Below, one piece after another: positions 46,696-56,214 of a DNA stretch of 64,000 nucleotides (within the stretch, counting starts at the first letter, position 1; each line of letters starts with the position of its first letter). The position numbers were made by a program, and so were the translations under genes. Location: the NCBI RefSeq assembly GCF_014349235.1, contig NZ_JACSOH010000002.1, positions 186,001 to 250,000 of the forward strand, given 5' to 3'. The notes beneath the pieces were generated by a model. It saw only the letters and a program-made list of their open reading frames with translations, ran no database searches and was not told the DNA's origin. The DNA is from Cytophaga sp. FL35. Lineage in GTDB: Bacteria > Bacteroidota > Bacteroidia > Flavobacteriales > Flavobacteriaceae.

Positions 46696-46703
46696 TACTT
46701 TTG
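46696..46703 (+). promoter_or_regulatory. -7 promoter element
   Basis: TACTTTTG is an exact TAnnTTTG match, 24 bp upstream of the ATG at 46728. The same octamer serves the TPR gene downstream. Confidence 0.5.
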
Positions 46704-46727
46704 AAATAGATATAAAAACTATTTGCC

Positions 46728-47099
46728 ATGGAAAATTCAACTTTACATGGGCGAATTTTAGAAGAAATGAATTACCTTCTCGCCCAAGAAGTACCCAAGC
46801 AAAAAGTTCCCCAAAAATTAGAAAATTTACATAAGGATTTACTTAGAAAGCATTACAATGCAGCCGATGTATCCATAGATTACCACAGAAGAAGAGTGAA
46901 ATTGGCTATTGTAATGGATGATGCAGATTATGATCCAAAAAAAATAAATCTTCATTTACCAACGTTGCACACCAATCTATGGTTCAGGAATCTTTATGAT
47001 TTTTTAAAAGCTTGTTTGGATAAGGATGCCAAAAGCGTAGCATTTTACTCCTCTCTGCTTCAAACCTATACGAACAATAAAAAAGAATTGGCTTACTAG
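46728..47099 (+). CDS. Conserved-looking hypothetical protein
   Basis: 123 residues, no signal peptide, no membrane helix, mixed alpha content with a charged middle (SIDYHRRRVKLAIVMDDADYDP). I do not recognise the family. It has its own promoter element and a clean ATG, and stands alone between the SDR gene and the TPR gene. Confidence 0.7.
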   Translation: MENSTLHGRILEEMNYLLAQEVPKQKVPQKLENLHKDLLRKHYNAADVSIDYHRRRVKLAIVMDDADYDPKKINLHLPTLHTNLWFRNLYDFLKACLDKDAKSVAFYSSLLQTYTNNKKELAY

Positions 47100-47212
47100 A
47101 AGCTACATTTATAGTTCTAATGAGGTGGGATATCTTAGGGGTATCCCATTTTTTTTGTTCGTTCCCCACTTTCTATCGAATTACATTAACAACTCAATAG
47201 ACAGATTATTAG

Positions 47213-47220
47213 TACTTTTG
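47213..47220 (+). promoter_or_regulatory. -7 promoter element for the TPR gene
   Basis: TACTTTTG is an exact TAnnTTTG match, 42 bp upstream of the chosen ATG at 47263. It lies inside the longer open frame, which argues against a start upstream. Confidence 0.5.
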
Positions 47221-47262
47221 CCCACCAACAAATTAGATTTTACAATCACTAAACACATTTAC

Positions 47263-47970
47263 ATGAAAAAAATACTCTTTTTGATGTTTTTGGGCCTACC
47301 ATTTATTACTGAAGCCCAATCCAAGAGCGAACTGCAAAAGCACTATGAAGATTTCTATAAAGAAATGAGGTTGCAGGGAGATATCACAGGAGTTATCAAC
47401 GCACTTACCCATTTGAATGTACTTTCTCCTTCCAAGGAACGTAGAGATACCTTGGCCTATGTATATGCAAATAATGGCCAGCATATGCAAGCTCTTAACA
47501 CTATTGGTGTTGAAAAAAATACGACCGATTCAGATATGGCGGTTCAAGTGAAGGCGATCTCCTTAAAAGCCCTCAACCAACCTAAAAGAGCATTGGAACA
47601 ATTTGAAGAGTTATTTAAAAGAAATGAAAACCCCTATTTAGCCTATGAGATAGCGGATTTAAAAATACAGACGGGTGATAATACGGGTGCCATAACTAAT
47701 ATTGATTATGGTATTGCCAACGCCAAGGAAGACATGAAATACGCTTTTTATGAAAGACAACAACCCTACGAAGTTCCTCTAAAAGCGGCCTTTTTACACC
47801 TTAAAGCTTTGACTGAGTATAATAAAGACAAAGAAAATATAGACGGTGCTATTGGATTAATTGACCAAGCTTTGGCCCTGGACCCCAACTTTAATTTGGC
47901 AAGTTTGAGCAAACAAGCATTGGAAGCAAGAAAAAATCCGCCAGCCGCCGCGCCAGAAAAGAAGGAATAG
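47263..47970 (+). CDS. Secreted tetratricopeptide-repeat protein
   Basis: 235 residues from ATG 47263. The frame is open from 47125, but only this start yields a signal peptide (MKKILFLMFLGLPFITEAQ) and it follows a promoter element. TPR-like helix pairs run through the protein (RDTLAYVYANNGQHMQALNTIG, KALNQPKRALEQFEELF, ENIDGAIGLIDQALALDPNF). Periplasmic scaffold of unknown partner. A strong terminator follows. Confidence 0.8.
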   Translation: MKKILFLMFLGLPFITEAQSKSELQKHYEDFYKEMRLQGDITGVINALTHLNVLSPSKERRDTLAYVYANNGQHMQALNTIGVEKNTTDSDMAVQVKAISLKALNQPKRALEQFEELFKRNENPYLAYEIADLKIQTGDNTGAITNIDYGIANAKEDMKYAFYERQQPYEVPLKAAFLHLKALTEYNKDKENIDGAIGLIDQALALDPNFNLASLSKQALEARKNPPAAAPEKKE

Positions 47971-47992
47971 TCAACGATACTTAGAAAAATAG

Positions 47993-48018
47993 AAAAGTCC
48001 CTTTCGGGACTTTTTTTT
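47993..48018. terminator. Bidirectional terminator
   Basis: AAAAGTCCC (47993-48001) pairs perfectly with GGGACTTTT (48006-48014) over a TTTC loop, with a T-run after it and an A-rich start. It serves the convergent TPR (+) and lipoprotein (-) genes. Confidence 0.88.
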
Positions 48019-48508
48019 ATTCTAAAATTAGATTGGTGTCCAAAGTATTGTTCATGGTAACATTGAACTGATTTCTAAAGGCATTGTAGGCCTCGAACAT
48101 TTGTATAATAGATTCATCAGGGTTTAACCTATAATGCAAATCTCCCTTTATTTTATGCAAATAGGTTAGAAAAACCTTTTGCCTACTTTTAATCTGAGGA
48201 ATATCAAATACTTCCGGATAAGTAGATGCCGCCAATTCTTTTTGCTTTTCAATAAGGTCATCAATGGTCAAACCCAAATCATCTTTATTCTCCACCCGGT
48301 ATAAAGCTTCAAAACTGGTCTCAAAAGACTGAAACTCATCCCAATCCTTTAGAACATCCATAGCCAAACTATTTACAACTTGCTTGTTGGGCCATTTTTC
48401 AGCATTCAATTCATATGTCTCCTCCCCTGTATTTTCAACAACTTCTGTTCTGTTTTTACAGGCAAGGACAATTAAAATGGACAATGGAATGAAAAACAAT
48501 CTTCTCAT
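48017..48508 (-). CDS. Hypothetical lipoprotein
   Basis: 163 residues from ATG 48508, which opens a lipoprotein signal ending in ILIVLAC. The frame extends eight codons upstream, but that part is not signal-like. The mature protein is helical and acidic (NAEKWPNKQVVNSLAMDVLKDWDEFQS, then HKIKGDLHYRLNPDESI). Family not recognised. It is divergent from the threonine dehydrogenase gene. Confidence 0.7.
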   Translation of the reverse strand: MRRLFFIPLSILIVLACKNRTEVVENTGEETYELNAEKWPNKQVVNSLAMDVLKDWDEFQSFETSFEALYRVENKDDLGLTIDDLIEKQKELAASTYPEVFDIPQIKSRQKVFLTYLHKIKGDLHYRLNPDESIIQMFEAYNAFRNQFNVTMNNTLDTNLILE

Positions 48509-48573
48509 GCAGCGAATGTACAAATTTTGCAAACAGTTATATTTGCTTGAATATACGTTTTAACGTCCTTTTA

Positions 48574-49518
48574 ATGCAGAAATACATACTTATTATTGGT
48601 GCCTGCGGGCAAATAGGAACGGAGTTGACCCTTACCCTTCGCGAACAATACGGAAATGATAAAGTTATTGCCAGCGATATTAGAGAAGGGAGCCATAGTC
48701 TAATGCAATCAGGTCCATTTGAAATTTTGGATGCCACGGATTACGATGCCCTAGAAGAGGTTATTGCCTATTATGAAATTAGCGAAGTTTACCTAATGGC
48801 TGCTATGCTAAGCGCCACTGCGGAAAAGTTTCCTATGAGGGCATGGAATTTAAACATGAATTCCTTGTTTAACGTACTTAATCTCGCCAAAGAAAAAAAG
48901 ATAGACAAGATATTTTGGCCGTCCAGTATTGCTGTTTTTGGCCCCAATACCCCGGAAAACCAAACGCCCCAGAGCACAATTATGGAACCTACAACGGTCT
49001 ATGGGATCAGCAAGCAATCTGGAGAGCGTTGGTGCAGTTACTATCACCATAAGTTTGGTGTGGATGTTAGAAGTTTAAGGTATCCTGGTCTCATAAGCTG
49101 GAAAACGATGCCCGGCGGGGGTACTACGGATTATGCCGTTGAAATCTATCATAAGGCGTTGACCGAAAGTGCTTATACCTGCTTTTTAAAAGAAGACACT
49201 TCCCTACCTATGATGTTCATGGACGATGCCATAAGAGCCACCTTGGAACTCATGGAGGCCGACGAGCAAAAAATAAAGGTCCGTTCCTCATACAATCTGG
49301 CGGCAATGAGTTTTACACCTAGTGAAATTGCCAAGAGCATTCAAGCATATATCCCCAATTTTGAAATGAGTTATGACCCTGATTTTAGACAGGATATAGC
49401 AGATACATGGCCCAGTAGTATAGATGATTCCCAGGCCCGAGAAGATTGGGGCTGGGAACCAGCTTTTGATTTAAAAAAGACCACCCGGGAAATGTTGGAC
49501 AATCTTGATAAATCTTAA
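48574..49518 (+). CDS. L-threonine 3-dehydrogenase, short-chain (epimerase-like) type
   Basis: 314 residues from ATG 48574; a TTG 27 bp upstream is an alternative. The NAD-binding glycine motif ([12 protein letters not shown]), the Ser of [10 protein letters not shown] and the catalytic Tyr-x-x-x-Lys ([13 protein letters not shown]) are all present. [28 protein letters not shown] and [11 protein letters not shown] match the SDR-type threonine dehydrogenases (EC 1.1.1.103), which oxidise threonine to 2-amino-3-ketobutyrate. Its stop codon shares the TTAA tetranucleotide with the convergent RimK-fusion stop. Confidence 0.88.
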   Translation: MQKYILIIGACGQIGTELTLTLREQYGNDKVIASDIREGSHSLMQSGPFEILDATDYDALEEVIAYYEISEVYLMAAMLSATAEKFPMRAWNLNMNSLFNVLNLAKEKKIDKIFWPSSIAVFGPNTPENQTPQSTIMEPTTVYGISKQSGERWCSYYHHKFGVDVRSLRYPGLISWKTMPGGGTTDYAVEIYHKALTESAYTCFLKEDTSLPMMFMDDAIRATLELMEADEQKIKVRSSYNLAAMSFTPSEIAKSIQAYIPNFEMSYDPDFRQDIADTWPSSIDDSQAREDWGWEPAFDLKKTTREMLDNLDKS

Positions 49519-50885
49519 TTATGGAATCGTAATTTTTTCTCAATTGCCACAATCATGGCATTTGCTAAATCTTTGCCTGTAGCATTTTCTATGCCCTCTA
49601 AACCAGGTGAGGAATTTACCTCTAGTAATAATGGCCCTTTATTGGAGCGGATAATATCTACACCAGCTACGGCCAAATTCAACACTTTTGCCGCCTTTTG
49701 GGCCAGCTTACGTTCCTCTGCCGTAATCTTAATAATGGATGCCTTCCCGCCTTGATGGATGTTTGCCCTAAATTCTCCTTTTTCCGCCTGTCTTTGCATA
49801 GAGGCCACTACCTTACCGTTTATCACAAAACAGCGAATATCTTGGCCGTTGGCTTCTTTTATAAATTCCTGAACCAAAATATTGGTGTTTACACTTTTAA
49901 AGGCGTTGATAACACTTTCGGCAGCCTTGTTGGTCTCGGCAAGTACAACACCTTTACCTTGGGTACTTTCCAATAATTTAATAATCAACGGCGCACCGTT
50001 TACCATTTTTATAAGGTCTTTGGTATCCATAGGAGATTTGGCAAATCCTGTAATGGGAATATGAATATCGTTCTTAGCGAACAACTGAGACGAAAACAAT
50101 TTATCCCGGGATTGAGATATAGCTTCGGCGGAATTCTGGCAATATACCCCTAAAGTATTGAATTGCCTGATCAGGGCACAACCATAAAAGGTTACAGCAG
50201 GTTTGATCCTAGGAATAATGGCATCATATTCCTTTAATATATTACCGCCTCTATACCTAATTTCCGGGGAATGGGCATCTAATTTCATGTAGGCAAGCTC
50301 CGCATTTAAAAAGACAATTTCGTGTCCTCTTGCTTCAGCTGCTTCCATAATTCGTTTATTACTGTACAAGTTGGGGTTACTGGCTAAAAGACCAATCTTC
50401 AAACCAGTTTTTTCCTTATAAAACGGTGCATATTTATCGTTGACCTCCTCATCTGTAAACGACTGAACCTGAAAACTCTCTGCAGGGTTCACTATAAAAC
50501 GATCGATGAGTGCCTCCCTACCCAGTAACATACGAAACTCCATGGTATCCCTATTGGCCAAAGTAAGCTCCAAATCAAATTTGTGCTCACCCATTTTAAC
50601 CAAGCTGCGCACCACCAATCGTTCTTCTGAAATACCGGAGGAACTTTTAACCATTCTCCTATCTACCAATTTGGCTTCGCAGAGGATGGTGATACTTCTA
50701 TTTTCTTGAAGCGGGTTGACTTCAAACTTAACCCATTCTTGCGCCCCTCTGTTTACAACCTTAATGTTGGTGGCTTGAATTGATGAAGTTTTTGCCCCGG
50801 AATCTACCCTGGCCTTTATGGCCGGTATTCCCAAGTTTTCAAAAACACACCACTCTTCGCTTCCTATAATCTGTAAATCTGTCAA
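49515..50885 (-). CDS. RimB-like protease domain fused to RimK-like ATP-grasp ligase
   Basis: 456 residues. The first ~140 residues are a RimB/retropepsin-like 'ATP-dependent zinc protease' domain with DSGAKTSSI (Asp-Ser-Gly motif) and [11 protein letters not shown]. The rest is a RimK-type ATP-grasp ligase (about 155-450): [69 protein letters not shown] and [14 protein letters not shown]. By family RimK adds glutamate to the C-terminus of ribosomal protein S6; the fused protease suggests addition and trimming in one chain. It overlaps the upstream GNAT-nitrilase gene by 4 bp (ATGA). Confidence 0.88.
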   Translation of the reverse strand: MTDLQIIGSEEWCVFENLGIPAIKARVDSGAKTSSIQATNIKVVNRGAQEWVKFEVNPLQENRSITILCEAKLVDRRMVKSSSGISEERLVVRSLVKMGEHKFDLELTLANRDTMEFRMLLGREALIDRFIVNPAESFQVQSFTDEEVNDKYAPFYKEKTGLKIGLLASNPNLYSNKRIMEAAEARGHEIVFLNAELAYMKLDAHSPEIRYRGGNILKEYDAIIPRIKPAVTFYGCALIRQFNTLGVYCQNSAEAISQSRDKLFSSQLFAKNDIHIPITGFAKSPMDTKDLIKMVNGAPLIIKLLESTQGKGVVLAETNKAAESVINAFKSVNTNILVQEFIKEANGQDIRCFVINGKVVASMQRQAEKGEFRANIHQGGKASIIKITAEERKLAQKAAKVLNLAVAGVDIIRSNKGPLLLEVNSSPGLEGIENATGKDLANAMIVAIEKKLRFHN

Positions 50886-52414
50886 TTTCCTTTTTTTGTA
50901 AGTTTAAAAATATCAGTTCTTCTGTCCTTCAAATTTCTCACCGCACCAAACTGGTTTAATTCGCGAAGCAAATCTATATCCACATCGGCAATTAGAATCA
51001 TTTCCGCATTGGGAGTGGCTTCTGCCTTTATTCCATTGGTAGGAAATGAAAAATCGCAAGGAGTAAATACCATACTCTGGGCAAATTGTATATCCATATT
51101 GTTCACCTTCGGAAGGTTACCAACGCTACCTGCAATGGCTACATAACATTCATTCTCAATGGCCCGTGCCTGGGCACAATGTCTTACCCTACTAAATCCG
51201 TTTTGGGTATCTGTTAAAAATGGTACGAACAAAATATCCATTCCTTCCTCAGCAAGGAGTCGGCTTAACTCCGGAAATTCCACATCATAGCAAATAAGGA
51301 TTCCTATTTTGCCACAATCCGTATCAAAGGTTTTTAATTGGGTTCCTCCCTGCATTCCCCATACCTTGGATTCATCCGGGGTAACGTGAATTTTCTCAAA
51401 TCGTTCTACGGAACCGTCCCTTTTACATAAATAACCCACATTAAATAAGCGGTTATCCTTCATTTCGGGCATGCTTCCCGTAATAATATTGATGTTGTAG
51501 GATATAGAAAATTCAGAAAATTTTTGAACAATGGTCTCTGTATGCTTTGCCAATTCCCTAATGGCCTCCGACTCTGATAAATGATTGTTTTCCGCCATCA
51601 AAGGAGCATTGAAGAACTCTGGGAACAAGGCAAAATCCGATCGGTAACCGGAAACAGAATCTATAAAAAATTCTGCCTGCTCCAATAATTCTTCCATTTT
51701 CTTATACGGCCGCATCTGCCATTGAATTAACCCTAGCCTAACTACTTTCTTTTTGGTGGCCGCTTTTTTCGTGGGTTTTTGATAATAGATATTGTCCCAC
51801 TCCATTAGAACGGCAAACTCTTTGGATGCCTTATCACCCTCTAAGTACCCTTTAAGGATTTTAGCAGGATGAAAATCATTATTTATCTGAAAGCTTAGGA
51901 CCGGATCATGAATTTCCTTTCTCCTTACTTTATCTATGTATTGTTTAGGAGTTAACTTATTGGCATACTGATGGTAATTAGGAATTCTACCACCAAAGGC
52001 TATACCCTTAAGATTCAGTTTTTCGCAAAGCTCCTTTCTGTAATCATACAACCTTCTACCCAAGCGCAAGCCCCTAAACTCTGGCTTAATGAATACATCA
52101 ATACCGTAAAGGATATCTCCGTCCTCCGTATGGGTACTAAATGTTTCTTGTCCCGTTATTTCTTGGAAGGTATGGTTATCCTCAAAATTGTCATAATCGA
52201 CAATTATGGATAAGGAACATCCGGCCAATTGACCGTTGACCTTAATTACCACTTGCCCCTCGGGAAAAAGCTTGATCAAGGATTTGATCTGCTTTGCAGC
52301 CCAAAAGGAATCTGGCATATTTTTATACACTTCCTTCATGGCCGTTTTTAGTTCCTGATAGTCTTTCAGGTCTAAAAACTTGAGCTCAACGTTTTCTATG
52401 TCTTTAGATATCAT
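50882..52414 (-). CDS. GNAT N-acetyltransferase fused to nitrilase-type carbon-nitrogen hydrolase
   Basis: 510 residues. The N-terminal GNAT fold (about 8-165) has the acetyl-CoA loop [22 protein letters not shown]. After a basic linker ([11 protein letters not shown]) the nitrilase domain (about 225-505) carries the full triad: Glu266 ([11 protein letters not shown]), Lys341 ([10 protein letters not shown]) and Cys375 ([12 protein letters not shown]). Such bifunctional proteins are common in Bacteroidota; the substrate is unknown, an amidated or acylated small molecule being likely. Translationally coupled to the RimB-RimK gene, and separated from the polyamine operon by a hairpin. Confidence 0.88.
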   Translation of the reverse strand: MISKDIENVELKFLDLKDYQELKTAMKEVYKNMPDSFWAAKQIKSLIKLFPEGQVVIKVNGQLAGCSLSIIVDYDNFEDNHTFQEITGQETFSTHTEDGDILYGIDVFIKPEFRGLRLGRRLYDYRKELCEKLNLKGIAFGGRIPNYHQYANKLTPKQYIDKVRRKEIHDPVLSFQINNDFHPAKILKGYLEGDKASKEFAVLMEWDNIYYQKPTKKAATKKKVVRLGLIQWQMRPYKKMEELLEQAEFFIDSVSGYRSDFALFPEFFNAPLMAENNHLSESEAIRELAKHTETIVQKFSEFSISYNINIITGSMPEMKDNRLFNVGYLCKRDGSVERFEKIHVTPDESKVWGMQGGTQLKTFDTDCGKIGILICYDVEFPELSRLLAEEGMDILFVPFLTDTQNGFSRVRHCAQARAIENECYVAIAGSVGNLPKVNNMDIQFAQSMVFTPCDFSFPTNGIKAEATPNAEMILIADVDIDLLRELNQFGAVRNLKDRRTDIFKLTKKGN

Positions 52415-52429
52415 AGGTAGATGATGTTA

Positions 52430-52473
52430 CGGAATTCTCCCCAACTCACAAATTAATCATGGGAAGAATTCCG
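52430..52473. terminator. Inverted repeat after the polyamine operon
   Basis: CGGAATTCT (52430-52438) pairs with AGAATTCCG (52465-52473); CCC/GGG extends the stem past a single bulged base. The loop is about 20 nt. It sits between the end of the polyamine operon (52483) and the start of the GNAT-nitrilase gene (52414). There is no T-tract on the minus side, so it may be an attenuating or mRNA-end hairpin. Confidence 0.5.
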
Positions 52474-52482
52474 TTATTTTTT

Positions 52483-52815
52483 CTAATCATCGTCTTCCAT
52501 GTCGCCCATTGCTTCTGGGTCTGGCTCTACAACGGCATCTGGATCATCATCGTCAAAATCCTCGTAATCATCCTCGTCATAGTTTTCCATGGTGTATTCA
52601 AGCTTGGCACTAATTTTTACCAAGTATTTGGTATCTTCAGTTAAAACTTCCACGGCCTCGATACGTTCACCTTGTGCATTACGGAAAGAAATAATATTTC
52701 GGTCATCGTAACCGTCAGGATACTTTTCCACCAAAAGCCTTAAAACTTCGGGGGTAAGTTTTTTAAAATCAACGATTACTCGTTTTAGATTTGAATGGTC
52801 TTTTTTATTGCTCAT
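52483..52815 (-). CDS. Small protein with very acidic tail, coupled to the DHS-like gene
   Basis: 110 residues. A basic N-terminal half (KKDHSNLKRVIVDFKKLTPEVLRLLVEKYPDGYDD) is followed by a beta-strand region and a C-terminal ~30 residues that are nearly all Asp/Glu (YDEDDYEDFDDDDP). I do not recognise a named family. Its start overlaps the DHS-like stop by 4 bp (ATGA), so it is translated with the polyamine enzymes. A nucleic-acid-mimic or polyamine-related regulatory role can be imagined, but nothing in the sequence proves it. Confidence 0.7.
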   Translation of the reverse strand: MSNKKDHSNLKRVIVDFKKLTPEVLRLLVEKYPDGYDDRNIISFRNAQGERIEAVEVLTEDTKYLVKISAKLEYTMENYDEDDYEDFDDDDPDAVVEPDPEAMGDMEDDD

Positions 52816-53789
52816 AGGTCTAAAAGATAGGCAAAAATTAAAGGTGCAACAATGGTGGCATCACTTTCTACGATAAACTTTGGCGTATCGATATCTAGCT
52901 TGCCCCACGTAATTTTTTCGTTGGGAACAGCTCCTGAATAAGAGCCATAACTTGTGGTTGAATCACTGATTTGGCAGAAATAGCTCCAAAACGGAGTGTC
53001 TGTACGCTCCATATCCTGATACAGCATTGGAACCACACAGATAGGAAAATCTCCAGCAATTCCACCACCAATTTGAAAGAATCCAATACCATTTTCCGAA
53101 TTATCGGTATACCAGTCAGCCAAAAAAGTCATATACTCAATTCCCGATTTCATGGTGCTGGCCTTTAACTCCCCTTTCAACACGTAAGAAGCAAAAATGT
53201 TACCCATGGTACTATCTTCCCAACCTGGGCAGACAATAGGTATATTTTTTTCTGCGGCAGCGTACATCCAAGAATCCTTGAGGTCTATTTCATAGTACTC
53301 CTCCAAAACTCCGGATAATAACATCTTATACATAAACTCATGTGGCAAGTAGCGCTCACCCTTATTCTCAGCATCTTTCCAAATTTTAAAAATATGCTCT
53401 TGCAAGCGGCGAAAAGCCTCTTCCTCTGGAATACAGGTATCCGTAACCCTATTAAGCCCTTTTTCCAAAAGGTCCCATTCCTGTTGAGGGGTAAGGTCCC
53501 TATAATTGGGCACCCTTTTATAATGGCTATGGGCTACCAGGTTCATAATGTCTTCCTCTAGATTGGCACCGGTACAGGAGACAATATGTACTTTATCTTG
53601 GCGTATCATCTCTGCGAAGATTTTTCCCAGCTCTGCAGTACTCATTGCTCCTGCCAAGGAAACCAACATTTTGGCTCCTTTGTTCAACTGGTCTTCGTAA
53701 CCCTTTGCGGCGTCTACCAAAGCAGCCGCATTAAAGTGCAAGTAGTACTTTTCAATGAATTTGGATATTTCTCCTTTAGTCTTCGTCAT
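52812..53789 (-). CDS. Deoxyhypusine synthase-family enzyme, probable homospermidine synthase
   Basis: 325 residues from ATG 53789 (an in-frame TTG is two codons upstream). The NAD-dependent DHS fold is clear: MLVSLAGAMSTAELGKIFAEMI, VHIVSCTGANLEEDIMNLV, NIPIVCPGWEDSTMGN and FFQIGGGIAGDFPICVVPML. The intermediate-forming lysine is conserved as Lys297 in EKITWGKLD, matching the SWGK motif of human DHS. Bacteria have no eIF5A to modify. The gene overlaps the agmatinase gene by 14 bp, so putrescine is the obvious substrate. DHS homologues are known to evolve into homospermidine synthases and flavobacteria are rich in homospermidine, making that the best functional guess (inference). Confidence 0.85.
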   Translation of the reverse strand: MTKTKGEISKFIEKYYLHFNAAALVDAAKGYEDQLNKGAKMLVSLAGAMSTAELGKIFAEMIRQDKVHIVSCTGANLEEDIMNLVAHSHYKRVPNYRDLTPQQEWDLLEKGLNRVTDTCIPEEEAFRRLQEHIFKIWKDAENKGERYLPHEFMYKMLLSGVLEEYYEIDLKDSWMYAAAEKNIPIVCPGWEDSTMGNIFASYVLKGELKASTMKSGIEYMTFLADWYTDNSENGIGFFQIGGGIAGDFPICVVPMLYQDMERTDTPFWSYFCQISDSTTSYGSYSGAVPNEKITWGKLDIDTPKFIVESDATIVAPLIFAYLLDL

Positions 53790-54717
53790 CTTCAAATTTT
53801 AGATTGGTATTGCCCCCTTTGTAATCTAGATTATAGGTGTTGTCATATTCGTCATCTACGGCCTGTCCCATAAATTTATAGCTTAACATCTTGTAGTACA
53901 ATTTTGCAGCCAAGAAATCTGAACTTTTATCGTTGGTGTTGGGGCAGAGTTCTACAATATCAAAACCAACTACATTTTTCTCTTCAAATACTTGCTTGAG
54001 AAATTCTAGGGTTTCGTACCAAAAAAGGCCTCCTGGCTCCGGTGTACCTGTAGACGGTAAAATAGATGGGTCAAAGGCATCTAGGTCCAATGTAATAAAA
54101 ACGTTGTCCGTCAACAGATCAATCACCTTGTCAGTCCAATATTCATCATTTACCATGTCATGGGCAAAGAAAGTTTTTTCCTCGTCCATGAAAGTCTTCT
54201 CAATCGCATCCATAGAGCGTATACCTACCTGCACCAAGTTAGTGTTCTGGCTAGCTTCATGTACTGCACAGGCGTGATTGCAACTAGTACCTTCATAGGT
54301 CTTTCTTAAATCTGCATGGGCATCAATATGCAACACGCTCAAATTATCAAAACACTCATTGAATGCTCTAATAGAACCGATAGAAATGGAATGCTCTCCT
54401 CCAAAAAGGGTAACAAACTTGTTTCTCTTAATGTAATCCTTGGTCACTTTATGAACGGCGTTTACCATAGCTTCCGGCGAACTTTTTTCAGATACAGGTT
54501 CACTCAGGTAGATACCTTGTTCGTAAACCTCGGTATCCGTTTCTATGTCATAAAGCTCCATATTTTCGGAAGCTTCCAAAAATGCTTGGGGACCTTTATC
54601 GGCTCCTTTCCCCCAAGTACTGGTTCCATCATACGGCACCGGTATCAAAATTACCTTGGCCGTTTCTAGTTGGGCGAATTCGTCGGGAATTCCGGCGTAA
54701 TTCTTTTTTGCACTCAT
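53776..54717 (-). CDS. speB: Agmatinase
   Basis: 313 residues, ureohydrolase family. The dimanganese ligands are present in LFGGEHSISIG, LHIDAHADLR and ITLDLDAFDPSILPSTGTPEPGG. It converts agmatine to putrescine and urea. Downstream of an arginine decarboxylase (55 bp gap) and overlapping the DHS-like gene, it is the middle step of the operon. Annotated over arginase because of the decarboxylase neighbour. Confidence 0.9.
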   Translation of the reverse strand: MSAKKNYAGIPDEFAQLETAKVILIPVPYDGTSTWGKGADKGPQAFLEASENMELYDIETDTEVYEQGIYLSEPVSEKSSPEAMVNAVHKVTKDYIKRNKFVTLFGGEHSISIGSIRAFNECFDNLSVLHIDAHADLRKTYEGTSCNHACAVHEASQNTNLVQVGIRSMDAIEKTFMDEEKTFFAHDMVNDEYWTDKVIDLLTDNVFITLDLDAFDPSILPSTGTPEPGGLFWYETLEFLKQVFEEKNVVGFDIVELCPNTNDKSSDFLAAKLYYKMLSYKFMGQAVDDEYDNTYNLDYKGGNTNLKFEDDED

Positions 54718-54771
54718 TTTAGTAAAATTAAAGAGTTTGTTTTAAAAATTTATACTTGAAATTACTTGACC

Positions 54772-56214
54772 CTATTGGTCAATTTTTGCTTTTTTCTTTG
54801 TCGTTTCTACCTTTTTCAATCCATTATAACCTAAAATGGACAAAAGATCTTCTGCTGTTTGTTGTTCGCTGAACAGCTCATAAGTAAGCTCACCTTGAGC
54901 ATCCCTATCAATTAAAATATGTTTAGGCTGAGGAATCAAACAGTGTTGTAAACCGCCAAAACCACCAATAGTTTCTTGGTAGGCCCCTGTATTGAAAAAC
55001 CCAATATAGAGGGGTTTATCCCTTCTAAATTTAGGTAAGTAAATAGCGTTCATATTCTGTTCACTATTGTAATAATCATCGCTATCACAGGTGAGACCTC
55101 CTAACAATACCCGTTCATACTCGTCCTTCCACCTATTAATAGGCAAAAGAATAAAGCGTTTATTTATCGCCCAAGTATCTGGCAAAGTCGTAATGAAAGA
55201 AGAATCTATCATGTTCCACTTTTCGCGATCGTTCTGCTGTTTTTGGTATAATATTTCATAGATGGCGCCTCCACTTTCACCTACGGTAAAACTTCCGAAT
55301 TCGGTAAAAATATTGGGAACGGGAACATCTGCCTCTTTACAGGCAATGTTTATCTGGTTAATAATTTCATCCACCATATATTGATAGTCATACTCAAAGG
55401 CCAAAGAGTTCTTGATAGGAAAACCGCCCCCTATGTTCAAACTATCCAAACTTGGACAAATCTTCCTTAGTCTAATATAGACCTTTAGACATTTAAGAAG
55501 TTCGTTCCAATAATAGGAGTTGTCCCTAATACCCGTATTAATAAAAAAGTGAAGCATCTTTAGCTCAACCTTATCATTATCCTTTATTTGGTTTTCGTAA
55601 AATGGGACAATGTTTTTATACCCGATTCCTAAGCGGGATGTATAAAACTCAAATTTGGGTTCCTCTTCAGAAGCTATACGAATACCTACTTGGTAATCTC
55701 CATTGATTTCATCTGAAAGCAAATCAATTTCTTCATAATTGTCAATGATGGGAATACAATTCTGATGCCCTTCATTTATCAACCTTCCAATATTGGTAAT
55801 GTATTGCTCACGTTTGAAGCCGTTGCAAATTACATAGGTGTCATTTTTTATCTTTCCTGCCTTCTTCAATTGCTCTACGATATTAATATCAAAAGCGGAG
55901 GAAGTCTCTATATGGACTTCATTATTTAAAACTTCACCTAAAACATGGCTAAAATGAGAGCTTTTGGTACAATAACAATAATGGTATTTTCCCTTGTATT
56001 GATGTTTCTCAATGGCCGTTGCAAACCACTTTTTAGCTAGATTAATATTTTGTGAAATTTTTGGCAGGTAGGTAAATTTTAGAGGACTACCGTATTTCTC
56101 TACCAGTTCATTTAAGGGAATATCATGAAACTTTAGAAATTCACCTTCCAGATTAAATTCCTCTTGAGGAAAATAATAAGTCTGATCAATAAGATCAATG
56201 TACTTAGTGTTCAT
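54772..56214 (-). CDS. speA: PLP-dependent arginine decarboxylase, short type
   Basis: 480 residues, alanine-racemase fold (PLP lysine in YHYCYCTKSSHFSHV, SLNIGGGFPI, IFTEFGSFTVGESGG, and the active-site Cys in GGLTCDSDDYY). It is clearly shorter than the ~630-residue E. coli SpeA, as is usual in Bacteroidota. It makes agmatine from arginine and is first gene of the polyamine operon. The family alone could also fit other diamino-acid decarboxylases; the agmatinase next door decides for arginine. Confidence 0.87.
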   Translation of the reverse strand: MNTKYIDLIDQTYYFPQEEFNLEGEFLKFHDIPLNELVEKYGSPLKFTYLPKISQNINLAKKWFATAIEKHQYKGKYHYCYCTKSSHFSHVLGEVLNNEVHIETSSAFDINIVEQLKKAGKIKNDTYVICNGFKREQYITNIGRLINEGHQNCIPIIDNYEEIDLLSDEINGDYQVGIRIASEEEPKFEFYTSRLGIGYKNIVPFYENQIKDNDKVELKMLHFFINTGIRDNSYYWNELLKCLKVYIRLRKICPSLDSLNIGGGFPIKNSLAFEYDYQYMVDEIINQINIACKEADVPVPNIFTEFGSFTVGESGGAIYEILYQKQQNDREKWNMIDSSFITTLPDTWAINKRFILLPINRWKDEYERVLLGGLTCDSDDYYNSEQNMNAIYLPKFRRDKPLYIGFFNTGAYQETIGGFGGLQHCLIPQPKHILIDRDAQGELTYELFSEQQTAEDLLSILGYNGLKKVETTKKKAKIDQ

